From: Ruminococcaceae bacterium KH2T8
GTDB lineage: Bacteria; Bacillota; Clostridia; Saccharofermentanales; Saccharofermentanaceae
Reading direction: 5' to 3'
Length of the DNA: 64,000 nucleotides
NCBI GenBank assembly: GCA_900111435.1
Contig: FOIY01000001.1
Span: 434,001 to 498,000 of the forward strand
The position numbers and the translations under genes are program-made. The notes under the pieces were generated by a model. The model was not told the DNA's origin. It saw only the letters and a program-made list of their open reading frames with translations, and ran no database searches. This document shows, piece after piece, positions 17,141 to 25,984 of this stretch; positions within the stretch are counted from its first letter, which is position 1; every line of letters starts with the position of its first letter.

Positions 17141-18064
17141 TTATTTTAAGAAACCGTTGATGATCTGCTGTTCAGCTTCTTCGGGCGTAAGTCCCAGTGT
17201 CATGAGCTTATCGAGCTGGTCACCTGCGATCTTACCGATGGCAGCCTCATGTACGAGCGAAGCATCTACGCAATTAGCCTCGAGAGCAGGCACTGCGAGT
17301 ACTCGTCCGTTATCCATTATGATGGAATCACACTCTGTATGACCGTAGCACTCCGCATCTCCTCTGATAGCGAGGTCGACCTTCTGATATGAGTTATCTC
17401 TTGCAACTGATCTCGACACGATATCGGCTGATGCTCCGTCTCCTTCGAGGACTACCTTATAAACGCTGAAAGCCTCCTGCTTTCCGTGAGTCATGAGCCT
17501 TTCCTGGATATAGAGCTTGGCACCTGCCTTGAGCTCTGCCGTACTCATCCTGTGAGTGGAATCAACGCCCTTTATCTGAACCATCTCCATCTCCATAACG
17601 GAGTTCTCGTCCATATGGATCTCGGTTCCCGGATTAAGGAGTCTCTTTCCTTCACCGTCTCCCGAGCCGTAATGCTTCTCAACATACTTAACGCGGGCAT
17701 TCTTTCCGATAAAGAATCTGTGTACGCCGTCGTGCTGTGAGTCCTGCTTACCGCAGTTATCGATACCGCAGCCTGCTACGATCACAACATCCGAATCCTC
17801 ACCGATATAAAAGTCATTATATACGACTTCCTTGATACCCGATGCGCTTATTACAACGGGTATATGAATGCTCTCTTTCTTAGTTCCTGGCTTTACCGTG
17901 ATGTCGATTCCCGAACCGTCTTCCTTTGATACGATATCTATATTTGCCGTCGTATTTCTTCCCGCGAGCTTGCTGTTGGCTCTGAAATTATATGCGCCGA
18001 CGGGTACTTCGTGAAGATCTGCGACCTCTGCGATCAGTCTCTTCTGGATCTCATCCATCTCCAT
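17141..18064 (-). CDS. Minimal SufB/SufD-family Fe-S scaffold protein (SmsB-like)
   Basis: A 307-aa protein of the SufB/SufD core family, much shorter than SufB (about 470 aa). The beta-helix part reads as NSKLAGRNTTANIDIV, VISASGIKEVVYNDF, VVIVAGCGIDNCGKQDSQHDGVHRF, MEMEMVQIKGVDSTHRMSTAEL and YGHTECDSIIMDNG, with 'ALEANCVDASLVHEAAIGKI' near the end (ACVHEAAIG-like). No SufD, SufS or SufU gene is next to it. Together with the ATPase this is the two-gene SmsCB/SufBC type found in anaerobes and archaea. It builds Fe-S clusters in the cytoplasm. It overlaps the ATPase stop by 1 nt (TAATG). Confidence 0.88.
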   Translation of the reverse strand: MEMDEIQKRLIAEVADLHEVPVGAYNFRANSKLAGRNTTANIDIVSKEDGSGIDITVKPGTKKESIHIPVVISASGIKEVVYNDFYIGEDSDVVIVAGCGIDNCGKQDSQHDGVHRFFIGKNARVKYVEKHYGSGDGEGKRLLNPGTEIHMDENSVMEMEMVQIKGVDSTHRMSTAELKAGAKLYIQERLMTHGKQEAFSVYKVVLEGDGASADIVSRSVARDNSYQKVDLAIRGDAECYGHTECDSIIMDNGRVLAVPALEANCVDASLVHEAAIGKIAGDQLDKLMTLGLTPEEAEQQIINGFLK

Positions 18065-18810
18065 TACTTCTTACCTCCGTCATTTATGAGCATCGAGCAG
18101 GCATCTACTGCCGAATCCGTTCCGATGATCTGAGGAAGGATCTCCTCTCCCTTGCCCTGCTTTGTGACCTGTCCGTCTGCGATAACGACGATCTCGTCTG
18201 CGATCTTCAGGATCCTCTCCTGATGCGAGATTATAAGGATCGATCCGTCGGTAATATCCTTTCTCATCTTCTCGAAGATCCTCGTGAGGTTCTGGAAGCT
18301 CCAAAGGTCGATACCTGCCTCGGGTTCGTCGAATACCGAAAGGCTTGTCTTTCTTGCCAGGATCGTCGCGATCTCTATCCTCTTGAGCTCACCGCCCGAA
18401 AGAGATCCGTTTACTTCACGATTGATATAATCCCTTGCGCAAAGACCGACCTCCGAGAGATAAGTACATGCTTCGGGGATCTTAAGATCCTTGCCTGCCG
18501 CTATCCTCAATAGATCGATTACCTTGATGCCTTTGAACTTAACGGGCTGCTGGAAAGCAAAGCTTACGCCCTTCTTGGCTCTTTCGGTGATGCTCAAGGC
18601 AGTTATGTCCTCACCGTTAAAGATGATCTGTCCCTTATCGGGCCTGATGATACCCGCAATTATCTTCGCGAGAGTCGACTTACCGCCGCCGTTAGGACCC
18701 GTGATAACTATAAACTTTCCGTCATCTATCTTAAGGTTGAGATCCCTGATGATAGTCTTTGAATTTTCGCCTTCATCAACGGTATATGAAATGTTCTTGA
18801 GTTCAAGCAT
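18064..18810 (-). CDS. SufC-family ATPase of Fe-S assembly (SmsC-like)
   Basis: A 248-aa ABC-type ATPase that partners the SufB-like protein. Walker A GPNGGGKS, Q-loop FAFQQPVKFKGI, signature LSGGELKR, Walker B SVFDEPEAGIDLWS and H-loop ISHQ are all visible; EPEAGIDLWS is characteristic of SufC. I moved the start to ATG 18810, giving MLELKNISYTV with AAGGAGATGCGGGAA upstream; the longer frame to 18978 runs through the promoter region. A -10-like TATAAT lies near 18853-18858 on the minus strand. The CCACCATTGGGGGG stretch upstream is a partial palindrome that could be an operator. Confidence 0.92.
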   Translation of the reverse strand: MLELKNISYTVDEGENSKTIIRDLNLKIDDGKFIVITGPNGGGKSTLAKIIAGIIRPDKGQIIFNGEDITALSITERAKKGVSFAFQQPVKFKGIKVIDLLRIAAGKDLKIPEACTYLSEVGLCARDYINREVNGSLSGGELKRIEIATILARKTSLSVFDEPEAGIDLWSFQNLTRIFEKMRKDITDGSILIISHQERILKIADEIVVIADGQVTKQGKGEEILPQIIGTDSAVDACSMLINDGGKK

Positions 18811-18908
18811 TTCCCGCATCTCCTTACATGTTGATCTTTTCCACTGGGCATTATACATCAAATCCCCCCAATGGTGGTAGGTTTTAAGAGAGATACATTC
18901 TTGCCAAT

Positions 18909-18936
18909 TTGCCGAAATGACGATATGCGTTATAAT
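18909..18936 (+). promoter_or_regulatory. Promoter TTGCCG-16-TATAAT, leaderless layout
   Basis: The -35 TTGCCG (18909-18914), 16-bp spacer and -10 TATAAT (18931-18936) are followed by 6 nt (TAATCC) and the ATG of the DUF4364 gene. There is no room for a Shine-Dalgarno sequence. Confidence 0.6.
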
Positions 18937-18942
18937 TAATCC

Positions 18943-19488
18943 ATGTCGACTTTTACTACTGCAGACAGCAAGATACATATCCTTTTCCTGGTCAAGAATG
19001 CACCCGGCGTAAGCTATCAGATGCTCCTTGATAAGTGCATGGAGTCTTTATATATCGACTTTTTCACATTCTGCGAAGTATATAACGAACTTATAGCCGG
19101 TAACCTCATGGACAAGACCGAAGGTGATACCGGAACGGGCGAAGTAGTCGGCACCAACGAGACACTTTCGATCACAAAGGGCGGCGAAGCCATCCTCGCA
19201 GACGTTGAGAGCACCCTGAACAAACAGGTCCTGGCATACTTGAGGAAAGCGGCCGCCGAGCTCAAAGAAGCAGTCGAGGATACTAACTCGGTAAAGGCTT
19301 TCGCGGAACCCTGCAAGGACGAAGACGGCACCTATATCGTATCCCTCTCCTCCACCAAGGGCGGCAGGGACTTTCATGCTTCATTCAAGGTATCGAGCAA
19401 AGGTATGGCCGATGCCGTATGCAGGAGCTGGAGGCAAAGATCGGGCAGGATCAGCGGTGTCTTTATTGATGAATTGCTCAAAATGTAA
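18943..19488 (+). CDS. DUF4364 family protein (winged-helix-like)
   Basis: A 181-aa soluble protein. The N-terminal half (DSKIHILFLVKNAPGVSYQ, CMESLYIDFFTFCEVYNELIAGNLM, ITKGGEAILADVE) is the winged-helix-like part of the DUF4364 family common in Clostridia. The C-terminal half (about 95-178) is a beta-rich domain. Members are assumed to be regulators, but no targets are known. It is divergent from smsCB across a 132-bp promoter region. The ATG directly follows the -10 box. Confidence 0.8.
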   Translation: MSTFTTADSKIHILFLVKNAPGVSYQMLLDKCMESLYIDFFTFCEVYNELIAGNLMDKTEGDTGTGEVVGTNETLSITKGGEAILADVESTLNKQVLAYLRKAAAELKEAVEDTNSVKAFAEPCKDEDGTYIVSLSSTKGGRDFHASFKVSSKGMADAVCRSWRQRSGRISGVFIDELLKM

Positions 19489-19556
19489 GGTCTGACGCGC
19501 CTATTCTTCTACTTTATTTTTCGCGATAATATAGTGATTCTTTCCTCTATACGCAA

Positions 19557-19562
19557 TATAAT
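19557..19562 (+). promoter_or_regulatory. -10 hexamer TATAAT of the amino acid transporter operon
   Basis: Perfect TATAAT 39 bp before the ATG at 19602. TAAGGAGAAG is the ribosome binding site. The -35 (about GTGATT) is weak. Confidence 0.5.
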
Positions 19563-19601
19563 CATGCTGTTACGAATGAAAAATACGTAAGGAGAAGTAT
19601 T

Positions 19602-20375
19602 ATGAAGAACAAGTTTATCAAGATGGTATCGATCGCCATGATCGCATGCATGGGTCTCGCGATCGCTTCCTGCGGCAAGAAGGACAAGGGAATGACGATC
19701 AACGAAGGAAAGCTCGTTATGGCTACTAATGCTTTCTTCCCTCCCTATGAATATTATGACGGCAACGACATCGTCGGTATCGATGCTGAGATCGCAGGCG
19801 AAGTTGCTTCGAGACTCGGCCTTGAGCTTGAGATCCAGGATGTTGAGTTCGACTCCATCATCGCAGGTATCCAGTCCGGTAAGTACGACATCGGCTGCGC
19901 AGGTATGACAGTAACTGAGGAAAGACTTCAGTCCGTTAACTTCACTACACCTTATGCTACGGGCATCCAGTCCATCATCGTAGCTGAGGGTTCCGAGATC
20001 ACAGATCTCGACGTTCTCCTCGACGGCGACTATGTAATAGGCGTTCAGCAGGGTACTACAGGTGATATCTACATGTCCGATGAAGTCGGTGAAGACAGGG
20101 TTGACCGTTACAACAAGGGTGCTGACGCAGTACTCGCTCTCATCAACGGCAACGTAGATGCAGTAGTAATCGATAACCAGCCCGCTCAGGCTTTCGTAGC
20201 TGCTAACGAGGGACTTACGATCCTCGATACACCTTATGCAGTTGAGGATTACGCCATGGCTATCAACAAGGATAACGAAGAGCTCCTCGCAGAGGTAAAC
20301 AGAGTTCTCGGCGAGATGCAGGCTGATGGTACGATCGACGCCATCATCGAGAAGTACATCCCTTCCGAGGGCTGA
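19602..20375 (+). CDS. Amino acid ABC transporter substrate-binding lipoprotein
   Basis: A 257-aa solute-binding protein of family 3 (polar amino acids). The lipobox IASC has Cys at about residue 24. Ligand-domain phrases are NAFFPPYEYYDGNDIVGIDAEIA, AGMTVTEERLQSVNFTTPY, GVQQGTTGD and DNQPAQAFV. It delivers substrate to the permease and ATPase encoded downstream. Codon use is strongly biased, as in highly expressed genes. A hairpin lies between it and the permease, probably to raise its level above that of the membrane parts. The exact amino acid cannot be told. Confidence 0.95.
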   Translation: MKNKFIKMVSIAMIACMGLAIASCGKKDKGMTINEGKLVMATNAFFPPYEYYDGNDIVGIDAEIAGEVASRLGLELEIQDVEFDSIIAGIQSGKYDIGCAGMTVTEERLQSVNFTTPYATGIQSIIVAEGSEITDLDVLLDGDYVIGVQQGTTGDIYMSDEVGEDRVDRYNKGADAVLALINGNVDAVVIDNQPAQAFVAANEGLTILDTPYAVEDYAMAINKDNEELLAEVNRVLGEMQADGTIDAIIEKYIPSEG

Positions 20376-20401
20376 TCGTAAACATCATTTGATAATTCCC
20401 G

Positions 20402-20442
20402 AAGGAGCGGAAATACCCTTTATTTCCGCTCCTTTCTTATTT
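20402..20442 (+). terminator. Intra-operon attenuating terminator
   Basis: Perfect 14-bp stem AAGGAGCGGAAATA/TATTTCCGCTCCTT with a 5-nt loop, then TCTTATTT. It sits between binding protein and permease genes, where partial termination is common. Confidence 0.75.
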
Positions 20443-20492
20443 AAAATAGTAATGTCGCGCGCATGCGGCAAATCCCTCACGGAGGATCCCCG

Positions 20493-21248
20493 ATGTATCA
20501 ATTAAGTCTATTGCTGCCGAATTGGCTTCAGAAGATCGCAGATGACTTTTACCTGAACTTCATTCAGGACGACAGATGGTATAACTATCTCGCCAAAGGT
20601 CTCGGCGTAACTTTGATAGTTACTTTCTTTGCCGTATTGCTCGGTATCGTTCTCGGCATCCTTGTCGCGATCATCAGATCTACTCACGATAAGCTCGCCT
20701 CAGAGCTTCGCCCTTCGATCGGAAAGACAGTCCTTCAGATCCTTAACGCGATCGCCAAGCTCTATCTGACCGTCATCAGAGGAACCCCTGTAGTCGTTCA
20801 GCTCATGATCGCCTACTTCATCATCTTCGCTTCTTCGAACAATAAGATAATGATCGCCGTGATCGCTTTCGGATTCAACTCCGGTGCATACGTAGCCGAG
20901 ATCGTAAGATCGGGTATCATGAGCATTGATAACGGTCAGTTCGAAGCAGGCCGTTCCCTGGGATTTAATTACGTACAGACCATGATGTACATCATCATAC
21001 CTCAGGCATTTAAGAACGTTCTCCCTGCACTTGCCAACGAGTTCATCGTTCTTATAAAGGAGACTTCCGTCTCAGGTTACGTAGGACTCATGGATATGAC
21101 AAAAGGCGGAGATATCATCAGGAGCCGCACTTATTCGGCATTCATGCCCCTTATCGCAGTAGCTCTCATCTACCTTCTCATAGTCATGTTCTTCAGCAAA
21201 CTCGTTTCCAACCTCGAAAGGAGGCTCCGTTCAAGTGAAAGAAGATAA
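20493..21248 (+). CDS. Amino acid ABC transporter permease (HisM/GlnP type)
   Basis: A 251-aa inner-membrane permease. There is an N-terminal amphipathic part, then several membrane segments (about 35-65, 95-125, 130-150 and 225-245) and the EAA-type loop [25 protein letters not shown]. The start at ATG 20493 ([11 protein letters not shown]) is set by GGAGGATCCCCG; the frame is open from 20463. It overlaps the ATPase gene by 14 bp. It forms a homodimeric channel with the ATPase below. Confidence 0.94.
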   Translation: MYQLSLLLPNWLQKIADDFYLNFIQDDRWYNYLAKGLGVTLIVTFFAVLLGIVLGILVAIIRSTHDKLASELRPSIGKTVLQILNAIAKLYLTVIRGTPVVVQLMIAYFIIFASSNNKIMIAVIAFGFNSGAYVAEIVRSGIMSIDNGQFEAGRSLGFNYVQTMMYIIIPQAFKNVLPALANEFIVLIKETSVSGYVGLMDMTKGGDIIRSRTYSAFMPLIAVALIYLLIVMFFSKLVSNLERRLRSSERR

Positions 21249-21987
21249 TTACGAAGCATTGATCTCCGTAACGGGACTCAAGAAATACTATAACGGCGGC
21301 GAGATAAAGGCTCTCGACGATATCTCGACCGAAATATTCCCGGGCGAAGTAGTAGCCATCATCGGACCTTCCGGATCCGGAAAGTCAACATTCTTAAGAT
21401 CCCTTAATCTCCTGGAGCATCCCACATCGGGAACTATTACTTTCGAGGGCGTGGATATCACGTCTCCGAGCACCGATATCAATAAGCTCCGTCAGAAGAT
21501 GGGTATGGTATTCCAGCACTTTAACCTCTTCCCTCATCTGACGATCCTCGACAACATGACGCTTGCTCCGCGAAAGCTCCTGGGTATTTCAAAAGATGAA
21601 GCGGAAGCCAAGGCTCTCGAACTCCTCGATAAGGTCGCTCTCAAGGACAGGTCCGCTGCTTATCCGAGCCAGCTCTCGGGCGGCCAGAAGCAGCGTATCG
21701 CGATCGTAAGAGCGCTGTGCATGTCTCCTGACGTACTTCTCTTCGACGAGCCTACATCCGCTCTCGACCCTGAGATGGTCGGCGAAGTACTCGACGTAAT
21801 GAAGGATCTTGCAAAAGAAGGAATGACTATGGCAGTCGTAACTCACGAGATGGGATTCGCGCGTGAAGTTGCATCTCGCGTTATCTTTATGGAAAGTGGT
21901 AAAATAGTAGTTGAAGGTACTCCCGACGAGATCTTCGATGATCCTGATAACGACCGTCTCAAGACATTCCTGGCGAAGGTGCTTTGA
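21235..21987 (+). CDS. Amino acid ABC transporter ATPase (GlnQ type)
   Basis: A 250-aa ATPase with Walker [10 protein letters not shown]-loop [12 protein letters not shown], signature LSGGQKQR, Walker [21 protein letters not shown] and H-loop VTHEM. This is the usual pattern for polar amino acid importers. It starts at GTG 21235 inside the permease gene, with GGAGGCTCCGTTCAA upstream. It is the last transporter gene, followed 9 bp later by the DHH phosphoesterase, which may be co-transcribed. Confidence 0.95.
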   Translation: MKEDNYEALISVTGLKKYYNGGEIKALDDISTEIFPGEVVAIIGPSGSGKSTFLRSLNLLEHPTSGTITFEGVDITSPSTDINKLRQKMGMVFQHFNLFPHLTILDNMTLAPRKLLGISKDEAEAKALELLDKVALKDRSAAYPSQLSGGQKQRIAIVRALCMSPDVLLFDEPTSALDPEMVGEVLDVMKDLAKEGMTMAVVTHEMGFAREVASRVIFMESGKIVVEGTPDEIFDDPDNDRLKTFLAKVL

Positions 21988-21996
21988 TTTTGATCG

Positions 21997-22989
21997 ATGA
22001 AAGAGTCTGTAGGAAAGCTTAAGGCTTTGCTGTCCGTCCTTAAGGGACGCAATGTAGTTATCCAAACTCACAACTTTCCCGATCCCGACGCGATCGGTAC
22101 CGCTTTCGGTCTGCAGAATCTTCTCAAGCATTTCGGTATAGAGGCCGTCTTAGTCTATTGCGGCAAGATAGATAAGCTCAGCACAAAGCTCATGATAGAC
22201 GAGCTCGGCATAGAGATATTTAATGCCGTAGAGCGCCAGACCTGCGACAGCGACTATATCATCACGGTTGACGGCCAGAAGAACAATGCCAACTTCACGG
22301 ATATCCCCGGAACCGAGATCGCATGTATCGACCACCACCCCTGGACGACCGAATACCATTACGAATTCGTCGATCACAGGATGTTCGGTGCGTGCGCTAC
22401 CATAATCGTCGACTACTATCTCGACAACGATATCGAGATCCCCGTTAATGTAGCAACGGCACTTCTCTACGCGATCAAGGTAGATACGAACAACTTCTGC
22501 CGACGCGTGACCGAGGATGACATCCGCGCATTTTCGGCACTCAACAGGATATCGGACGGCAAGCTCATGACAAAGCTCGTCAGTAACGAGCTCGAGCTCA
22601 CCGACCTTCGTGCATACGGAGCCGCTATCCAGAATATCGTAGTCTATGACATCATAGGATTCGTACATATCCCCTTCGACTGCCCCGACGGTCTGGTCGC
22701 GATGGTATCGGACTTCATCATGTCGCTCGACAGCGTCCAGCTCGCGATCGTATATGCCGACAGGGACGGCGGATATAAGTTCTCCGTAAGATCCGAGATG
22801 GATGAGATATCCGCGGGCGAGATAACAAAGCTCGCTTTGGAAGGCATAGGAGACGGCGGCGGTCACGCAGAGATGGCGGGCGGTATGATCCCTCCTTCGG
22901 GAAAGCAGGAGCTCGGACACCACGTAGATGCTCCTATCAGGGAACGATTCCTGAACGCATATAAGAAGTTATTACCTGAGGACTGCTGA
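21997..22989 (+). CDS. DHH/DHHA1 phosphoesterase (NrnA-like)
   Basis: A 330-aa cytoplasmic phosphoesterase. The metal motifs are THNFPDPDAIGTAFG (DxD), VDGQ and IDHHPWT (DHH), and DHHA1 is seen near the C-terminus as GDGGGHAEMAGG. Relatives degrade short oligoribonucleotides, pAp or c-di-AMP products. The exact substrate is not set by sequence; a few members of this subfamily have extra N-terminal CBS domains, which are absent here. No good Shine-Dalgarno sequence precedes the ATG, so coupling to the upstream ATPase is likely. Confidence 0.88.
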   Translation: MKESVGKLKALLSVLKGRNVVIQTHNFPDPDAIGTAFGLQNLLKHFGIEAVLVYCGKIDKLSTKLMIDELGIEIFNAVERQTCDSDYIITVDGQKNNANFTDIPGTEIACIDHHPWTTEYHYEFVDHRMFGACATIIVDYYLDNDIEIPVNVATALLYAIKVDTNNFCRRVTEDDIRAFSALNRISDGKLMTKLVSNELELTDLRAYGAAIQNIVVYDIIGFVHIPFDCPDGLVAMVSDFIMSLDSVQLAIVYADRDGGYKFSVRSEMDEISAGEITKLALEGIGDGGGHAEMAGGMIPPSGKQELGHHVDAPIRERFLNAYKKLLPEDC

Positions 22990-23010
22990 TAGCGGTCCTC
23001 TTCTTTTATC
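22978..23010 (+). terminator. Terminator overlapping the DHH stop codon
   Basis: Stem GAGGAC/GTCCTC with inner GC/GC pairs, then TTCTTTTATC. The 5' arm lies in the last codons of the gene. Confidence 0.7.
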
Positions 23011-23029
23011 TGAGATCTCAGAAAGGTGA

Positions 23030-25984
23030 TCAGCCGATCTCTATGACGCTGAACTCTCCCGCCTGAAGAGTATGCCTTACGTCACTTCTCGAGAGCCTTC
23101 TGGACGTGAGGAGATTACCTTCCGCCGAATAGCGCCTTACAACGGCATCGTCGAGAGTCACGTCAACGCCTTCGATGATATACTGCTGCTGTGTCTGGGA
23201 GGTATTGGCTACTACGAGATATGTCTTTCCGTCCAGTGACATGAGCATCACGGATACTTCGGAACTGAACTGATCAGCCGTAAGACCCGATGCAGCGTCC
23301 ATGGGTTCTGCGAGCTCATAGTAGAGCGAATCGGCATGTCTCATAAACCTTATCTGCGAGATGCTGTTCAAGACAACGCGCTGTGACGAGTTACTCAGGA
23401 CCGCGTCGCTCTCCGTATCGACAGGCCTTACGGAAGGCGTGATATCGATCATGATCATCCTGACGCTGTCGGTAGCAAGCGACGAGATGATCTCGCCGGC
23501 ACTGAGATTACCCGAGATATCGTTGATATTGAGTGACCTTACGAACTCACCGGAATCCGCACTTCTCGAAGGGAATCTCGGGGCATCGTAGTTAAGGTCT
23601 TCGAAAGCCTGATCGATCATCCGGTTCTTATGAGATACGGAACCCATCAGGTTGATCGTCATATCCATAGTGTGGTAATCGGCAGCTGAGAGCACCGTAC
23701 CGCCATCGTATGTCATACCGTCAAGAAATACGAGCTTATCCTTTACTTCCGAGTAATATCTCGACTGAGTGATAAGACCCATAACGTAAGATACATAAGC
23801 ACCGCGCTGCATATCGCTCTGATAAGCACCGTCATCATCGGTGATCTCGATGTAGATAGTGTCGAACTGTCTGCTCCACGGAAGCGCCGTTCCGTTATCG
23901 ATCCTCATTCGTCCGTAATTTGACTTTACTGAACCGCACATATAGTCGAGCCAGGAATCGATAGAATCCAGATCAGCATATGATCCTATAACGAACCACG
24001 GTACCGACTCGCCGTCCTTTACGAGCTGCATCGATGTCTCAAGAGAATCGGGACCCGTACCGTAGAATGTCTCATCCGAGAGATCATCGGAACCCATCAC
24101 GATATTTCCGAGTCTGATCGCTGAAGGCTTTCCCTCGATTATCGGCTCCGAGAATTCGGAAGGTACCGAATCGATCTCATACCTGTCTTCACCAAGATAG
24201 ATATCATCCACGCAGATAACGCCGTCGCCTTCAAATGAGATATTGAGCCTTACCGTCTCGTCCGCGAGCATATTGCCGGTAACCGCGAATACGAGCGTAT
24301 ATTCCTTCATCTTGTCATCTACATCGGAAGCATCTATACCGACATCTCCGAAAGTATCGCCCGAGACCCAGATCTTGACGTCATTTACGGAACTCTCGCT
24401 CCTTACCCTGAAGCTCAATCTGTAGAAAGTATTCTCGGAGAAGTTATCCATGGAGTTGCCGTAGAGCTGCTGCGATACGGCATGAACACCGTTACCGCTT
24501 CCGACGATCCTGCCGAAGGAACTCGGATCGGAACCCGTATTAGAGCACGAAAGAGTGGTGCCGTCGCCTATGGTCTCCCAGTTCGAACACTGCTGAGAAG
24601 TATTACTGATTATACAGAGGTCGCCCGCAAATACGGACTCCTCGGGAACGCTTGCATTGATCCTGACGCCTGAGAGGACCGTAACGAGGTAAAGGTTATT
24701 GCCGCTTACCGTGATGACCCTGTCACCGACACCCTTGAGCACGTCGTCTACCGTGCCCGCATTAGACGTAAGATCAGATACTCTGCCGTCTTCGGAAGAT
24801 ATGAGACATGCCTTCTTATCGGAAGTTACGACGATCACATTACCGTCATCGGATACTGCGAGCTTCTCGGGCTCTACCGAAGATATATCGAGCTGTGATG
24901 CGATACCGTCGGGCTGATCCGCATCAGGGATTATCGATATGAGCTTTCCAGATGCCGTAAGGAGACTAAAGCTGTCATCGCAGTGATCGTGATCGATGAT
25001 CTCCTGACCGCTAAGACAACTTCCCACATCGAGCTGAGAAAAGATAAACCCGTTCGCGGTAACATAGACTTCACCTTCGGTCGTGACCGCGATCAGATAA
25101 GTACCGTTGGAATCTATAAGGAGGTTAGCGGTATCGAAAGCAACCGTCAGCTTTCGTCCCACTCCCTGCGAATAAACGATAAGGTCTCCGGCCGAATCGA
25201 TAACGACCGCATTACCGTTTACGCATACGATATTTAAAGGCTTAACGCCCTCGGCTGCGGAATAGCTCTCCGGCTGTGAATACAGATCGAAATTTCTTCC
25301 GTCATTGGAAACATAGACATCACCCGTTGATGAGAGCGCATAGACACACGCATCGGAAGCACAGATATCTACGAATGTGACCGTATCGTCCTCAAAGGTC
25401 TTTACGAGCTGTACCGAAGTGATGTCGAGTATGAGCCTGCCGTCAGCCGTAAGAGCGACGATCGTCGAATCGAGCGCCACGGTCTTTACTATCCTGTCAT
25501 TGAGCCAGTAGCCTTCAGTATCCTCTATCTCGTTCAAAAGGCCGAAGCAGGCCTCATCCACACCGTCAACTGTGCCTGAGAATCTCATGCTCATAACGCC
25601 GTCATTATCAAGTGACAACACCTTGAGCTCGGATCCTGTGGGTATCTCCGATACTGCAGATCCCTCTTCGGGATCAAAATAGATATAGTCACCTGCGGCA
25701 TCAACAATAGTAAGAGGCGTATAATCCTCGCCCTGAGTGAAGCTGAAATCACGTACTCTGTTTACCGTAGGAACATCCGTAAGATTGATACCTACACCCT
25801 CGAGATTCCTGCCGTTATAAGAAGATGACAGCCTGATCCTTACAAGTTCCGAACGGCTGCCGAAGATACCCAGTCCCGCGAGTATCAGAAGTGATGCCGC
25901 AAAGATACCCGTCACTACGACGAGGCTTCTCACTATGCGACGCTTATGTACATTACCGTATCTGAATCTGTCGAGCTTATTCAT
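23030..25984 (-). CDS. Large membrane-anchored protein: beta-propeller plus degenerate GH51-like domain
   Basis: A 984-aa protein. A cytoplasmic basic N-terminus and one membrane segment (about 18-42) place the rest outside. Residues about 100-450 carry repeated propeller-like strands (VVALTADGRLIL, VYALSSTGDVYVSNDG, LIAVTTEGEVYVTANG, VIVVTSDKKACLISSEDG). Residues about 460-610 look like a carbohydrate-binding jelly roll (YRLSFRVRSES, VDDIYLGEDRYE). Residues about 620-880 resemble the GH51 arabinofuranosidase barrel (MRIDNGTALPWSRQFDTIYIEI), and about 900-984 resemble its C-terminal beta domain. Where GH51 has EIGNE, this protein reads EITDDD, so the acid/base site looks lost. It may bind rather than cut polysaccharide. 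It overlaps the CPBP gene by 8 bp, suggesting one operon. Confidence 0.65.
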   Translation of the reverse strand: MNKLDRFRYGNVHKRRIVRSLVVVTGIFAASLLILAGLGIFGSRSELVRIRLSSSYNGRNLEGVGINLTDVPTVNRVRDFSFTQGEDYTPLTIVDAAGDYIYFDPEEGSAVSEIPTGSELKVLSLDNDGVMSMRFSGTVDGVDEACFGLLNEIEDTEGYWLNDRIVKTVALDSTIVALTADGRLILDITSVQLVKTFEDDTVTFVDICASDACVYALSSTGDVYVSNDGRNFDLYSQPESYSAAEGVKPLNIVCVNGNAVVIDSAGDLIVYSQGVGRKLTVAFDTANLLIDSNGTYLIAVTTEGEVYVTANGFIFSQLDVGSCLSGQEIIDHDHCDDSFSLLTASGKLISIIPDADQPDGIASQLDISSVEPEKLAVSDDGNVIVVTSDKKACLISSEDGRVSDLTSNAGTVDDVLKGVGDRVITVSGNNLYLVTVLSGVRINASVPEESVFAGDLCIISNTSQQCSNWETIGDGTTLSCSNTGSDPSSFGRIVGSGNGVHAVSQQLYGNSMDNFSENTFYRLSFRVRSESSVNDVKIWVSGDTFGDVGIDASDVDDKMKEYTLVFAVTGNMLADETVRLNISFEGDGVICVDDIYLGEDRYEIDSVPSEFSEPIIEGKPSAIRLGNIVMGSDDLSDETFYGTGPDSLETSMQLVKDGESVPWFVIGSYADLDSIDSWLDYMCGSVKSNYGRMRIDNGTALPWSRQFDTIYIEITDDDGAYQSDMQRGAYVSYVMGLITQSRYYSEVKDKLVFLDGMTYDGGTVLSAADYHTMDMTINLMGSVSHKNRMIDQAFEDLNYDAPRFPSRSADSGEFVRSLNINDISGNLSAGEIISSLATDSVRMIMIDITPSVRPVDTESDAVLSNSSQRVVLNSISQIRFMRHADSLYYELAEPMDAASGLTADQFSSEVSVMLMSLDGKTYLVVANTSQTQQQYIIEGVDVTLDDAVVRRYSAEGNLLTSRRLSRSDVRHTLQAGEFSVIEIG

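Noticed and set aside
18811-18978. Longer SufC start at 18978
   Set aside because: The extra 56 residues cover the promoter region and overlap the divergent gene start; AAGGAG supports 18810.
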